This document shows, in pieces, positions 8,539 to 17,644 of a stretch of DNA of 64,000 nt. The notes below the pieces were generated by a model. It was not told where the DNA came from and ran no database searches. It worked only from the letters and a program-made list of their open reading frames with translations. Source of the DNA: Ensifer sesbaniae (GTDB taxonomy: Bacteria > Pseudomonadota > Alphaproteobacteria > Rhizobiales > Rhizobiaceae); assembly GCF_013283665.1 (NCBI RefSeq), contig NZ_JABEKU010000001.1:558001-622000 (forward strand). Direction: 5' to 3'. Both the position numbers and the translations under genes were made by a program. Each line of letters begins with the position of its first letter. Position 1 is the first letter of the stretch.

Positions 8539-10815
8539 ATGAGCGAACCGTCACGATTGCTGGAGCGGATCGAATCCGGCTTCCGCACAGGAAGCCGGAC
8601 GGGTGATGTGCCGCCGGTGGCTCCGCTCCCGGTCGAGATGCCGCCTCCGGTCCCCGGGCAGGAAGCGCCCGTCGACGGCAAGCGCCATGCGGTCGGTCAG
8701 GCCTCGCTGGCCTTGCTCGGCCTGATCGCTTCCGGGCTCATTCTCGTCATCGGCATGAGTGCCGGCTTCTACCTGTTCTCCGCGGTGGTTGCGGCGGCAG
8801 GCTCGGTCGGCGTGCTCCTGCTCGTCGTCGAAGCCATACGGTCTCTCGATGGCAGGCAGGCACGCGACGAAGCGGACAGGGATGGCGATTGGCACCGCTC
8901 CGAAACGTCCGCATTGCTCTCGACCATTCATGATGCATTGGGTGACCTCGCGATCATGCGCGGCATGGACGGAAAGATCGTTCATGCCAATGCAGTCTTC
9001 CATCAGATCTGCGGCCGCTCCGATGTCCGCGGCCTCGATTGCGCGACGCTTGGCCTGAGCTTCGAGCCGAAGATCGCGCCCAATCACTACCTTGTGCGGA
9101 TTGCGGTATCGGATGGCGTGCGTCTTTACGACTGGCACGACGTGATCGCCCGCGATCCGGCCAGCGGCAAGCTCATGCGCCACAGCATCGCCCGAGACGT
9201 CACCGAGGAGGCGAAGGCGGCGCGCGAACGCGAAGCGGCGCGCCGGCGGGCGGAGGAGGCGAGCAAGGCGAAGTCGAGGCTGCTTGCCACCGTCAGCCAT
9301 GAGATCCGCACGCCGCTTTCCGGCATCCTCGGCATGAGCCATCTGCTCGGCCAGACCCGGCTGTCGAGCGAGCAGAAGAACTACCTCGCCGGCATGCAGC
9401 AGTCCGGCCATGCGCTGGTCCAGCTCGTCGAGGACCTGATCGATTTCTCGTCGCTTTCGGCCGGCCGGTTCCAGTTTCGCCCGACCCGGCAGGATCCGCG
9501 CGGCGTCGTCGAGAGCGTGGTGGAGATGCTCTCCAACCGCGCGCATGAGAAAGGCATCGAGATCGGCGCGACGGTCGCCGTCGACGTGCCCGCCGAGATG
9601 GCCTTCGACGCGGCGCGTCTGCGCCAGGTGCTATTCAACGTGATCGGCAACGCGGTCAAATTCACCGAGGTCGGCGGCGTCTTCGTCAGTGCCGATACGG
9701 TCGACGAATGCGTGCGAATCCGGATCGACGACACCGGTCCGGGCATGTCGCCGGAGGATCTGAAACGCATCTTCGAGGAGTTCGAGCAGGCCGGCAACGA
9801 CGAGCAGCGGGCGAAGGGGACCGGGCTCGGCCTCGCGATCTCGCGGCGGATCATGCAGGCCTGCGGCGGCAGCCTCACGGCGGCAAGCGCGCCGGGGCGC
9901 GGTAGTCGCTTTGAAATTCGCCTGCCCTTTGCCGAGATCGAGCCGGTGGCGCCGGAGCGCCGGTCGTGCCTTGCCGGCTCGCATGTCCTGGTGATGGCGC
10001 CGGATGGTCCAGCCTCGGCGGCGCTCGCCGCGACGATCGCCACACTCGGCGGTCGGTGCCATCGCGCGACCACGCTTGCCGCGGCCCAGCATGTTCTTGC
10101 GGACGTGCTCGCCGGCGGCGCAGCCCTGACCGACGTGATCGTCGACCACCGCCACGCCCAGCAATACAAGCAGTTGCTTTCGCTGCAGCCGGCGATCGCG
10201 CGGTTGGACGTGCGGCGCACCTACCTGATCAACCCGGAGGAGCGCAACAGCCATCCCGTCAACCAGATGGACGGCTACGAGGCCTGGCTGATCCGGCCGC
10301 TGCGCGAAAAATCCCTGGTCGAGGTGCTGCTCGGTCGCCTGAAGGGCATCGAGAAGCGCGACGCGATCAATGACAACCGGCCCGTCCTGCGGGAGGAGCC
10401 GGCGACCGCTCCCGTCCGCAACCGGGCGAATGGAATCCTTCTGGCCGAAGACGATCCGGTCAACGCGCTGATCGTTCGCACCGTGCTCCAACGGTCCGGG
10501 CATTCGGTCCGCGTCGTCAGCGACTTCGGCGCCGTTGCCGAGGCCCTGCATGCGCCCGGCGAGCGTCCGCTTCCGGAACTGCTGGTGACCGATCTCAACA
10601 TGCCGGGTGGCGACGGGCTTTCGCTGCTGCAGCACCTGCGCGCCGACGAGACCGCGCGTTCGGCGCCACGCTTGCCCGTGATCATCCTGACGTCGGATGT
10701 GCGCGCCGATACGCGCGACAAACTGATGGGCGCCGGTGCGGACGCCGTGTTGTCGAAGCCCGCCGATCCGCAACTGCTGACTTCGGAGATCGACCGCCTG
10801 CTGCGCAAACGGTAA
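8539..10815 (+). CDS. Hybrid sensor histidine kinase with PAS and C-terminal receiver
   Basis: Membrane-attached hybrid kinase of 758 residues. Order: proline-rich cytoplasmic start (1-52), two membrane helices (about 55-72 and 75-98) with almost no periplasmic loop, PAS-like domain (about 125-220), HisKA with His254 in TVSHEIRTPLSG, HATPase with N box 'LFNVIGNAVKFTE', G1 'DDTGPGMS' and G2 'GTGLGLAISRR'. A degenerate receiver-like region (about 478-605) follows, then a canonical receiver with phospho-acceptor Asp685 (VTDLNMPGG) and Lys740 (LSKPAD). The near lack of a periplasmic part suggests a cytoplasmic or membrane signal. No partner regulator is adjacent. Confidence 0.9.
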   Translation: MSEPSRLLERIESGFRTGSRTGDVPPVAPLPVEMPPPVPGQEAPVDGKRHAVGQASLALLGLIASGLILVIGMSAGFYLFSAVVAAAGSVGVLLLVVEAIRSLDGRQARDEADRDGDWHRSETSALLSTIHDALGDLAIMRGMDGKIVHANAVFHQICGRSDVRGLDCATLGLSFEPKIAPNHYLVRIAVSDGVRLYDWHDVIARDPASGKLMRHSIARDVTEEAKAAREREAARRRAEEASKAKSRLLATVSHEIRTPLSGILGMSHLLGQTRLSSEQKNYLAGMQQSGHALVQLVEDLIDFSSLSAGRFQFRPTRQDPRGVVESVVEMLSNRAHEKGIEIGATVAVDVPAEMAFDAARLRQVLFNVIGNAVKFTEVGGVFVSADTVDECVRIRIDDTGPGMSPEDLKRIFEEFEQAGNDEQRAKGTGLGLAISRRIMQACGGSLTAASAPGRGSRFEIRLPFAEIEPVAPERRSCLAGSHVLVMAPDGPASAALAATIATLGGRCHRATTLAAAQHVLADVLAGGAALTDVIVDHRHAQQYKQLLSLQPAIARLDVRRTYLINPEERNSHPVNQMDGYEAWLIRPLREKSLVEVLLGRLKGIEKRDAINDNRPVLREEPATAPVRNRANGILLAEDDPVNALIVRTVLQRSGHSVRVVSDFGAVAEALHAPGERPLPELLVTDLNMPGGDGLSLLQHLRADETARSAPRLPVIILTSDVRADTRDKLMGAGADAVLSKPADPQLLTSEIDRLLRKR

Positions 10816-10926
10816 CTTCGGCAGTGGTAACGGTATCCATCCGGGAGCGGGGGTTGTGCGCCGTCTTCATGTCACTATGTTGTTGCAGAAACGTGGTCTA
10901 AGCCCGGCAGACGGAATTGATTCGGG

Positions 10927-11826
10927 ATGACGCGGATGGCCATCGAGCTACTGGATTCGGCGAACGTGGTAGACACTTCTCAGGCTTGCATCGGCAAGAA
11001 GGCCGCCGTTCCGACGACCGACGTTCTTGGCCGGATCGCCAATCTCGAGACGCGCCTGGCGCGCACGGCATCGGAAATCGATGCTGCCCAGGCCGTCCGC
11101 TACAAGGTTTTCGTCGAGGAGATGAAGGCGCAGGTTGGCGCCGAAGCCGATCGCCGCAAGCGCGACGTCGACAGCTGGGACGCGATCTGCGATCACCTCC
11201 TGGTTCTCGACACCTCGATCGAGGGCGATGCCGAGGATCAGATCGTCGGCACCTATCGCTTGTTGCGCCAGGATGTGGCCGAGCGGGCCGGCGGCTTCTA
11301 TTCGGCTTCCGAATTTGCGATCGATCAGCTTCTTGCGCGCCACCCGACCAAGCGCTTCATGGAACTCGGCCGCTCCTGCGTGTTGCCGGACTACCGCACC
11401 AAGCGGACGGTGGAACTGCTTTGGCAGGGAAACTGGGCCTATGCCCTTAAATACGGCATGGACGCCATGTTCGGCTGCGGCTCCTTCCCCGGTGTCGTGC
11501 CGGCGGAGCACGCGCTGGCGCTCTCCTTCCTGCATCACAACATTCGCGCCCGTGACGAATGGGCGGTGACCGCCCGTCCGGAGCTGCATCGGACCATGGA
11601 CCTGATGCCGGCCGAGGCGATTAATGCGAAAAAGGCTCTCGCCGCCCTGCCGCCATTGATCAAGGGCTACATGCGCCTTGGCGCAATGGTTGGCGACGGC
11701 GCGGTGGTCGATCATGCCTTCCATACGACGGATGTTTTGATCGTGCTGCCGATCAGCAATATTTCCGGCCGCTATCTCAATTATTATGGCGCCGATGCCG
11801 GGCGGTTCGCGACGTCCGTCTCCTGA
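10927..11826 (+). CDS. olsB: Ornithine lipid synthesis: 3-hydroxyacyl-ACP-dependent ornithine N-acyltransferase
   Basis: OlsB makes lyso-ornithine lipid by transferring a 3-hydroxyacyl group from ACP to the alpha-amino group of ornithine. The GNAT-like N-acyltransferase fold is seen in 'AQAVRYKVFVEEMKAQVG', the acid block 'RDVDSWDAICDHLLVLD' and 'RFMELGRSCVLPDYRTKRTVELLW'-type strands (the last split by a Lys). Length 299 matches rhizobial OlsB. Gene order hybrid kinase-olsB-tme-mutS agrees with the Sinorhizobium locus as I remember it. ATG at 10927 or the in-frame ATG at 10936 are both possible starts. The second enzyme, olsA, lies 15 kb downstream. Confidence 0.88.
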   Translation: MTRMAIELLDSANVVDTSQACIGKKAAVPTTDVLGRIANLETRLARTASEIDAAQAVRYKVFVEEMKAQVGAEADRRKRDVDSWDAICDHLLVLDTSIEGDAEDQIVGTYRLLRQDVAERAGGFYSASEFAIDQLLARHPTKRFMELGRSCVLPDYRTKRTVELLWQGNWAYALKYGMDAMFGCGSFPGVVPAEHALALSFLHHNIRARDEWAVTARPELHRTMDLMPAEAINAKKALAALPPLIKGYMRLGAMVGDGAVVDHAFHTTDVLIVLPISNISGRYLNYYGADAGRFATSVS

Positions 11827-11924
11827 CGGGATTAACCAAATATTAATGACCAGTTTGACTTTCTAGCCTGAAAGAGAGATTTGTATTGTCAAGTTCTTCT
11901 CTAATTTCATGACGATAGAATAGA

Positions 11925-12070
11925 GAAAATAACGGAGGAATGGCCGATCATTTCCGGAGATCGGTCGGCATAGAGACCAAAATCCTCCGTCTTTCATTAC
12001 CTGAAACGTAGTACGGTTGCCTGATTCTGAGCTCGCCTCTTCTCTCCAGGAGGTGCGAGCTCATCTTTTT
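11925..12070 (+). ncRNA. Candidate small regulatory RNA (or long olsB 3' UTR)
   Basis: Two structured elements end in a strong terminator. Hairpin 1: ACGGAGGA at 11932-11939 pairs perfectly with TCCTCCGT at 11983-11990, enclosing an inner stem CCGATC (11944-11949) with GATCGG (11959-11964). A single-stranded AT-rich linker follows, then the terminator hairpin with TCTTTTT. The terminator is about 200 bases beyond the olsB stop, further than needed for simple termination. No good -35/-10 pair could be assigned, so processing from the olsB mRNA is equally possible. Boundaries are approximate. Confidence 0.45.
12028..12070 (+). terminator. Rho-independent terminator downstream of olsB
   Basis: TGAGCTCGC (12028-12036) pairs perfectly with GCGAGCTCA (12055-12063), followed directly by TCTTTTT (12064-12070). 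Confidence 0.85.
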
Positions 12071-12124
12071 ATAAGTTGTGCCGATTTGTTACTATTCCGG
12101 CAGGCCTGGCGACTTTGATTGCTA

Positions 12125-12232
12125 CTGCATGTCTTTGTCCTTAAATCGACCTCGATTTAAGGACAAAGACATGCAGCAAATCAAAGTGCTACAGCGACCT
12201 TTGCGCGTCTCATAAGACGCGCGGCGCTGTAG
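12125..12232 (+). repeat. RIME1-like intergenic mosaic element, full length
   Basis: Two palindromes. Arm CTGCATGTCTTTGTCCTTAA.. (12125-12148) is matched perfectly over 24 bases by 12153-12176. A second hairpin, CTACAGCG (12189-12196) with CGCTGTAG (12225-12232), contains an inner stem GCGCGTCT/AGACGCGC. Total length is 108 bases. Four related copies occur in this window. Sequence and two-palindrome design fit the Rhizobium-specific intergenic mosaic elements. Confidence 0.85.
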
Positions 12233-12263
12233 GCCTGCGCCAAAATAGTACATTCGCCGGTGG

Positions 12264-14549
12264 TCACATGCTGGCGTTGTAGGCGGCAATCGCTGCCATG
12301 TTGACGATGTCGGAATCCTTGGCCGACATCGAAACAATCTGGATCGACTTGTCGAAGCCGACGAGCAGCGGACCGATTACGGTTGAACCGCCGAGCTCCT
12401 GCAACATCTTGGTCGAGATCGATGCCGAGTGGAACGCCGGCATGACGAGCACATTGGCCGTGCCCGAGAGGCGGCAGAACGGATATTGCTCCATGACGCG
12501 GGCATTGAGCGCCACGTCCGCCGCCATTTCGCCGTCATACTCGAAGTCGACGCGACGCTTGTCGAGGATGTTGACCGCTTCGCGCACCCGCTCGGAGCGC
12601 TCGCCCTTAGGATGGCCAAAGGTGGAGTAGGCGAGCATCGCCACCCGCGGCATGTAGCCGAGTCGCTTGGCGAGGCCGGCGGCTTCCTCGGCGATATCGG
12701 CAAGCTCTTCCGAAGAGGGCATGTCGTGAACCGCCGTGTCGGCGACAAGCACGGTACGGCCGCGGCAGAGCGCGATCGAGACGCCGATGACGCGATGGCC
12801 CGGCTTCGGATCGATGCAGCGACGCACGTCTTCGAGCGCCGTCGAATAGTTGCGGGTAGTACCCGTGACCATGCCGTCGGCATCGCCGAGTGCCACCATG
12901 CAGGCGGCGAAGTGGTTGCGGTCGTTGTTGATCAGGCGCTGGGCGTCGCGGAAAAGGAAGCCTTTCCGCTGCAGACGGGCATAGAGATAGTCGGTATAGG
13001 CGCCGACGCGCTTGGACAGCCGTGCATTGACGATCTGGATGCCGGGGCGGTCGAGGTCGATGCCCTCGCGCTCCGCCGTCTCGCGCATGCGTTCCTCGCG
13101 GCCGAGCAGGATGGCGGTGCCGAGCTGCTGGTTGGCATAGGCGATCGCCGAGCGCATGACCTGCACCTCTTCGCCTTCGGCAAAGACGATGCGCTTCGGC
13201 TGGCGCCGGACGCGTTCGTAGATACGCTGCAGCGTCGAAGCGATCGGGTCGCGCCGGGCGGAGAGCTGGCGGCCATAGGCTTCGAGGTCGGTGATCGGTT
13301 TGCGGGCGACGCCACTCTCCATTGCCGCTTTCGCAACGGCCATCGGGATCGCCGAGATCAGGCGCGGATCGAAGGGGACCGGAATGATGTATTGCGGGCC
13401 GAAGCGCGGGCGGTTGCCCTGATAGGCTGCCGCGACGTCGTCAGGCACATCTTCCTTGGCAAGGCTCGCCAGCGCTTGCGCGGCGGCGATCTTCATCGTG
13501 TCGTTGATCGTCGTCGCGCGCACGTCGAGCGCGCCGCGGAAGATGTAGGGGAAGCCGAGCACGTTGTTGACCTGGTTCGGATAGTCCGAGCGGCCGGTGG
13601 CGACGATTGCGTCGTCGCGAATGCGGGCGACCTCTTCCGGCGTGATTTCCGGATCCGGATTGGCCATGGCGAAGATGATCGGGCGCGGCGCCATCGAGCG
13701 GACCATGTCTTCCGACAGCGCACCCTTGGCCGACAGGCCGAAGACCACGTCGGCGCCATCGAGCGCTTCGGCGAGCGTGCGGCGGTCGGTCTTGACCGCA
13801 TGCGCCGACTTCCACTGGTTCATGCCCTCGGTGCGGCCCTCGAAGATGACGCCCTTGGTGTCGCAGAGGATGACATTATCCGAGTTGAAGCCCATCGACT
13901 TGATGAGCTCGATACAGGCGATGGCGGCAGCGCCGGCGCCGTTGCAGACGAGCTTGGTGGTCTTGAAGTCGCGACCCGTCAGTGCCAGCGCGTTGATGAG
14001 GCCGGCGGCGGCGATGATCGCGGTGCCGTGCTGGTCGTCATGGAACACCGGAATGTCCATGACCTCGCGCAGCTTCTGCTCGATGATGAAACAGTCCGGC
14101 GCCTTGATGTCTTCGAGGTTGATGCCGCCGAAGGAGGGGCCGAGGAAGCGCACGCAGTTGATGAATTCGTCGACATTCTCGGTATCGACCTCGAGGTCGA
14201 TGGAATCGACGTCGGCGAAGCGCTTGAACAGCACCGACTTGCCTTCCATGACGGGCTTGGAGGCGAGCGCCCCGAGATTGCCGAGACCGAGAATGGCGGT
14301 GCCGTTCGAGATCACGGCCACCATGTTGCCGCGCGTCGTATAGTCATAGGCGGTGTTCGGATCCTCGGCGATGGCTTTCACCGGCACGGCGACACCGGGC
14401 GAATAGGCGAGCGAAAGGTCGCGCTGCGTCGCCATGGCCTTGGTGGGAGAAATCTCCAGCTTTCCGGGACGGCCCTGCGAGTGAAAGTCGAGCGCTTCCT
14501 GCGCGGTGACGGTCGTCACGGCGCGATCGGTCTTGTCGGTAGCCGGCAT
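12264..14549 (-). CDS. tme: NADP-dependent malic enzyme with C-terminal phosphotransacetylase-like domain
   Basis: Oxidative decarboxylation of malate to pyruvate with NADP. The N-terminal malic-enzyme half has 'SLAYSPGVAVPVKAI', 'DDQHGTAIIAAAGL' and the Rossmann block 'LVCNGAGAAAIACIE'. The C-terminal ~320 residues resemble phosphotransacetylase ('RIVFAEGEEVQVMRSA', 'TRNYSTALEDVRR'), the fused form typical of rhizobia. The ATG at 14549 gives 761 residues, with GGAG five bases upstream; the open frame continues to 14780 but would overlap mutS. Position between olsB and mutS suggests tme rather than the NAD-linked dme, which is essential for fixation in S. meliloti. Confidence 0.9.
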   Translation of the reverse strand: MPATDKTDRAVTTVTAQEALDFHSQGRPGKLEISPTKAMATQRDLSLAYSPGVAVPVKAIAEDPNTAYDYTTRGNMVAVISNGTAILGLGNLGALASKPVMEGKSVLFKRFADVDSIDLEVDTENVDEFINCVRFLGPSFGGINLEDIKAPDCFIIEQKLREVMDIPVFHDDQHGTAIIAAAGLINALALTGRDFKTTKLVCNGAGAAAIACIELIKSMGFNSDNVILCDTKGVIFEGRTEGMNQWKSAHAVKTDRRTLAEALDGADVVFGLSAKGALSEDMVRSMAPRPIIFAMANPDPEITPEEVARIRDDAIVATGRSDYPNQVNNVLGFPYIFRGALDVRATTINDTMKIAAAQALASLAKEDVPDDVAAAYQGNRPRFGPQYIIPVPFDPRLISAIPMAVAKAAMESGVARKPITDLEAYGRQLSARRDPIASTLQRIYERVRRQPKRIVFAEGEEVQVMRSAIAYANQQLGTAILLGREERMRETAEREGIDLDRPGIQIVNARLSKRVGAYTDYLYARLQRKGFLFRDAQRLINNDRNHFAACMVALGDADGMVTGTTRNYSTALEDVRRCIDPKPGHRVIGVSIALCRGRTVLVADTAVHDMPSSEELADIAEEAAGLAKRLGYMPRVAMLAYSTFGHPKGERSERVREAVNILDKRRVDFEYDGEMAADVALNARVMEQYPFCRLSGTANVLVMPAFHSASISTKMLQELGGSTVIGPLLVGFDKSIQIVSMSAKDSDIVNMAAIAAYNASM

Positions 14550-14652
14550 GTTTACTCCATCCTCCTGTGGGCGAGCCTTGCGACGCGCCTCTTTATGGTT
14601 GTCGTCTATAATTGCTTGGGGATAGTGTGCCATCTCTTTTTTCGGAACAATC

Positions 14653-17406
14653 ATGAATTTCGTGACAGACCAATCGAACCGCGCCGGCGAGGTGTTGTCC
14701 GCAGCCGATCTGGCGACCGAGGAGAGCCGCTCCTCGGCGACGCCGATGATGGAACAGTTCATCGAGATCAAGGCGAACAACCCGGATTCGCTCCTGTTTT
14801 ATCGCATGGGCGACTTCTACGAGCTGTTCTTCCAGGACGCGGTCGAGGCATCGCGGGCGCTCGGCATCACGCTTACCAAGCGTGGCCAGCACATGGGCCA
14901 GGAGATCCCGATGTGCGGCGTACCGGTGCATGCCGCCGACGACTACCTGCAGAAACTGATCGGGCTCGGCTTCCGTGTTGCTGTCTGCGAGCAGGTGGAA
15001 GATCCGGCGGAAGCGAAGAAGCGCGGCAGCAAGTCGGTGGTGCGCCGCGACGTAGTGCGCCTGGTGACACCTGGCACGATCACCGAGGAGAAGCTGCTGT
15101 CGCCGTCGGAGACGAACTATCTGATGGCGCTGGCGCGGATCAAGAGCGGGTCCGAGCCGGCATATGCGCTCGCCTGGATCGATATCTCCACCGGCATCTT
15201 CCGCTTGGCCGAGACCGCGGAAAGCCGGCTTCTCGCCGATATCCTGCGCATCGAGCCGCGCGAACTGATCCTTGCCGATACGGTCTTCCACGACCCGGAG
15301 CTGAGGCCAGTCTTCGATGTGCTCGGCCGCGTGGCCGTGCCGCAGCCGGCGGTGCTGTTCGACAGCGCGACGGCCGAGGGGCGTATCGCCCGCTATTTCG
15401 GCGTGAAGACGCTCGACGGCTTCGGCACGTTCTCGCGTGCGGAACTGGCGGCTGCCTCGGCAGCGATCTCCTATGTCGAGAAGACCCAGCTTGCCGAGCG
15501 TCCGGCGCTCGGCATCCCCGAGCGCGAAAGTGCCGCCTCGACGCTGTTCATCGATCCGGCGACCCGCGCCAACCTCGAACTGGTCAAGACCCTGTCGGGC
15601 GCGCGCGAAGGGACGCTTCTGAAGGCGCTCGACCGGACGGTGACAAGCGGCGGCGCGCGGCTTCTCGCCGAGCGGCTAATGTCGCCGCTGACCGATCCGG
15701 ATCGCATCAACCGGCGCCTCGACTCGATCGAGATTCTTGCGGACCAACCTTCCTTCGCAGGCGACCTGCGCGATGCGCTGCGGCGGGCGCCGGATATGCC
15801 GCGCGCCCTGTCGCGGCTGGCGCTCGGCCGAGGCGGCCCGCGAGACCTCGGCGCCATTCAGGCCGGCCTGCATGCCTCCGCTTCGATTTCACGGTTGATG
15901 GCGGCAGGTACGCTGTCGGATGAGCTGAAGGATGCGCGGGCGGCGATCGACGCACTGCCGGCCGGTCTGCTCGGCCTGCTCGATGCCATGCTTGGCGAGG
16001 AACTTCCGCTCCTGAAACGCGACGGCGGTTTCCTGCGCGAAGGCGCCAATGCCGAGCTCGACGAAGTCCGTGCGCTGCGCGACCAGTCGCGCCGGGTGAT
16101 CGCCGGCCTGCAGCTGCAATATTCCGAAGAGACCGGCATCAAGTCGCTGAAGATCAAGCACAACAACGTGCTTGGCTATTTCATCGAGGTAACCGCCGGC
16201 AATGCCGGCTCGATGACCGACACGGATGCCGGCCGTGCCCGTTTCATCCACCGCCAGACCATGGCGAACGCCATGCGCTTCACCACGACGGAGCTGGCCG
16301 AGCTCGAAAGCAAGATCGCCAACGCCGCCGACCGGGCACTGTCGATCGAGATCGAGGCTTTCGACCAGATGGCGGCCGAGGTCGTCGCCGCTGCCGAGAC
16401 GCTCAAGGCGGCGGCCTTGGCGCTTGCGACGGTCGACGTCTCGGTCGGTCTCGCCGTGCTTGCCGAGGAGCAGGCCTATGCCCGCCCGACCGTCGACCGC
16501 TCGCGCATGTTCGCGATCGACGGCGGCCGCCATCCGGTGGTCGAGCAGGCGCTGAAGCGTCAGGCGGCCAATGCCTTCGTCGCCAATGGCTGCGATCTCT
16601 CGCCGCCCGACGGTGAGGAGGGTGGCGCGATCTGGCTGCTCACCGGTCCCAACATGGGCGGTAAATCGACCTTCCTGCGCCAGAACGCGCTGATCGCGAT
16701 CATGGCGCAGATGGGCACTTTCGTTCCTGCCGCGAGCGCCCATATCGGCATCGTCGATCGGCTGTTCTCCCGCGTCGGCGCATCCGACGATCTGGCGCGT
16801 GGGCGCTCGACCTTCATGGTCGAGATGGTTGAGACGGCGGCAATCCTCAACCAGGCGACCGACCGTTCCCTGGTGATCCTCGACGAGATCGGCCGCGGCA
16901 CCGCCACCTTCGACGGCCTGTCGATCGCCTGGGCGGCGGTCGAGCATCTGCACGAGGCGAACCGCTGCCGTGGCCTGTTCGCCACCCACTTCCATGAGCT
17001 GACCGTGCTTTCGGAAAAGCTCGGACGACTTTCAAACGCGACCATGCGCGTCAAGGAATGGCACGGCGACGTGATCTTCCTGCACGAGGTGGGGCCGGGC
17101 GCTGCCGACCGCTCCTACGGTATTCAGGTCGCCCGCCTTGCCGGCCTGCCGGCCTCGGTCGTGGCACGCGCCAAGGACGTGCTCGCCAAGCTCGAGGACG
17201 CCGACCGCAAGAACCCGGCGAGCCAATTGATCGACGACCTGCCGCTGTTCCAGGTGGCGATCCGCCGCGAAGAGGTGAAGGCCGCAGGTCCGTCCAAGGT
17301 CGAGGAGGCGCTGAAGGCGCTGAACCCGGACGACATGACGCCGCGCGAAGCACTCGACGCGCTCTACGCGCTGAAGAAGGAACTGAGCGCCGCCAAGGCG
17401 GGATGA
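14653..17406 (+). CDS. mutS: DNA mismatch repair ATPase MutS
   Basis: MutS recognises base mismatches and small loops and recruits MutL. Domain I has the mismatch-reading motif '[12 protein letters not shown]' with the Phe-X-Glu type residues. Walker [10 protein letters not shown] is at about residue 665-673, and Walker B with the D-loop reads '[16 protein letters not shown]'. A C-terminal helix-turn-helix dimer region is present. At 917 residues it is the usual rhizobial length. It is divergent from tme with about 100 bases between the starts. Its stop codon falls inside a palindromic repeat (17398-17441), so the last two codons derive from the repeat. Confidence 0.97.
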   Translation: MNFVTDQSNRAGEVLSAADLATEESRSSATPMMEQFIEIKANNPDSLLFYRMGDFYELFFQDAVEASRALGITLTKRGQHMGQEIPMCGVPVHAADDYLQKLIGLGFRVAVCEQVEDPAEAKKRGSKSVVRRDVVRLVTPGTITEEKLLSPSETNYLMALARIKSGSEPAYALAWIDISTGIFRLAETAESRLLADILRIEPRELILADTVFHDPELRPVFDVLGRVAVPQPAVLFDSATAEGRIARYFGVKTLDGFGTFSRAELAAASAAISYVEKTQLAERPALGIPERESAASTLFIDPATRANLELVKTLSGAREGTLLKALDRTVTSGGARLLAERLMSPLTDPDRINRRLDSIEILADQPSFAGDLRDALRRAPDMPRALSRLALGRGGPRDLGAIQAGLHASASISRLMAAGTLSDELKDARAAIDALPAGLLGLLDAMLGEELPLLKRDGGFLREGANAELDEVRALRDQSRRVIAGLQLQYSEETGIKSLKIKHNNVLGYFIEVTAGNAGSMTDTDAGRARFIHRQTMANAMRFTTTELAELESKIANAADRALSIEIEAFDQMAAEVVAAAETLKAAALALATVDVSVGLAVLAEEQAYARPTVDRSRMFAIDGGRHPVVEQALKRQAANAFVANGCDLSPPDGEEGGAIWLLTGPNMGGKSTFLRQNALIAIMAQMGTFVPAASAHIGIVDRLFSRVGASDDLARGRSTFMVEMVETAAILNQATDRSLVILDEIGRGTATFDGLSIAWAAVEHLHEANRCRGLFATHFHELTVLSEKLGRLSNATMRVKEWHGDVIFLHEVGPGAADRSYGIQVARLAGLPASVVARAKDVLAKLEDADRKNPASQLIDDLPLFQVAIRREEVKAAGPSKVEEALKALNPDDMTPREALDALYALKKELSAAKAG

Positions 17407-17441
17407 GGAAAGGTGTGCGCGGTTTTCCGGCCGCATCCCGC
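17398..17441 (+). repeat. Palindromic repeat (GCGGGATG...GGTTTTCCG...CATCCCGC type)
   Basis: Left arm GCGGGATG at 17398-17405 and right arm CATCCCGC at 17434-17441 are exact reverse complements, with the family core GCGGTTTTCCG between them. The mutS TGA (17404-17406) lies in the left arm. It may act as the mutS terminator structure, although no T-run follows. Confidence 0.75.
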
Positions 17442-17644
17442 CAACCGTTAAAATGGGCTGAGGCGGTGCGCGCCTTTTTCCTGTGCAGGTGCCGGTAAAA
17501 AGGCTATACAGCGCCGCGCGCCTTTGCCGGCGCGGCGATTGAAATGCTGTGTGGTCCTTTTTCGGCCTCGGTCGCAAGGATCATGCAGGAGCGCTCGCTA
17601 GAGCGACCACGCAACCAGTCGGACAGGACGCCCCTCGGCACTTC

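Larger units (their letters stand above)
11827..12263. other. 437-base intergenic region: candidate sRNA plus RIME-like element
   Basis: Between the olsB stop and the tme stop (convergent genes). The first 100 bases are unusually AT-rich for this genome. They are followed by a nested hairpin (11932-11990), an intrinsic terminator (12028-12070), and then a complete 108-base RIME-like element (12125-12232). No protein-coding signal is visible. Confidence 0.7.

Noticed and set aside
14550-14570. Three-base-codon leader ORF (ATG GAG TAA) just before tme
   Set aside because: It lies inside the Shine-Dalgarno region of tme and is most simply chance.
12429-15923. 1164-codon open frame on the plus strand across tme and mutS
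   Set aside because: It is antisense to tme for its first half and an out-of-frame shadow of mutS for the rest; composition follows GC-rich codon positions of the real genes.
17549-17644. N-terminal 32-codon extension of glnD from GTG
   Set aside because: No ribosome site or family similarity; the ATG at 17645 fits the usual GlnD N-terminus.
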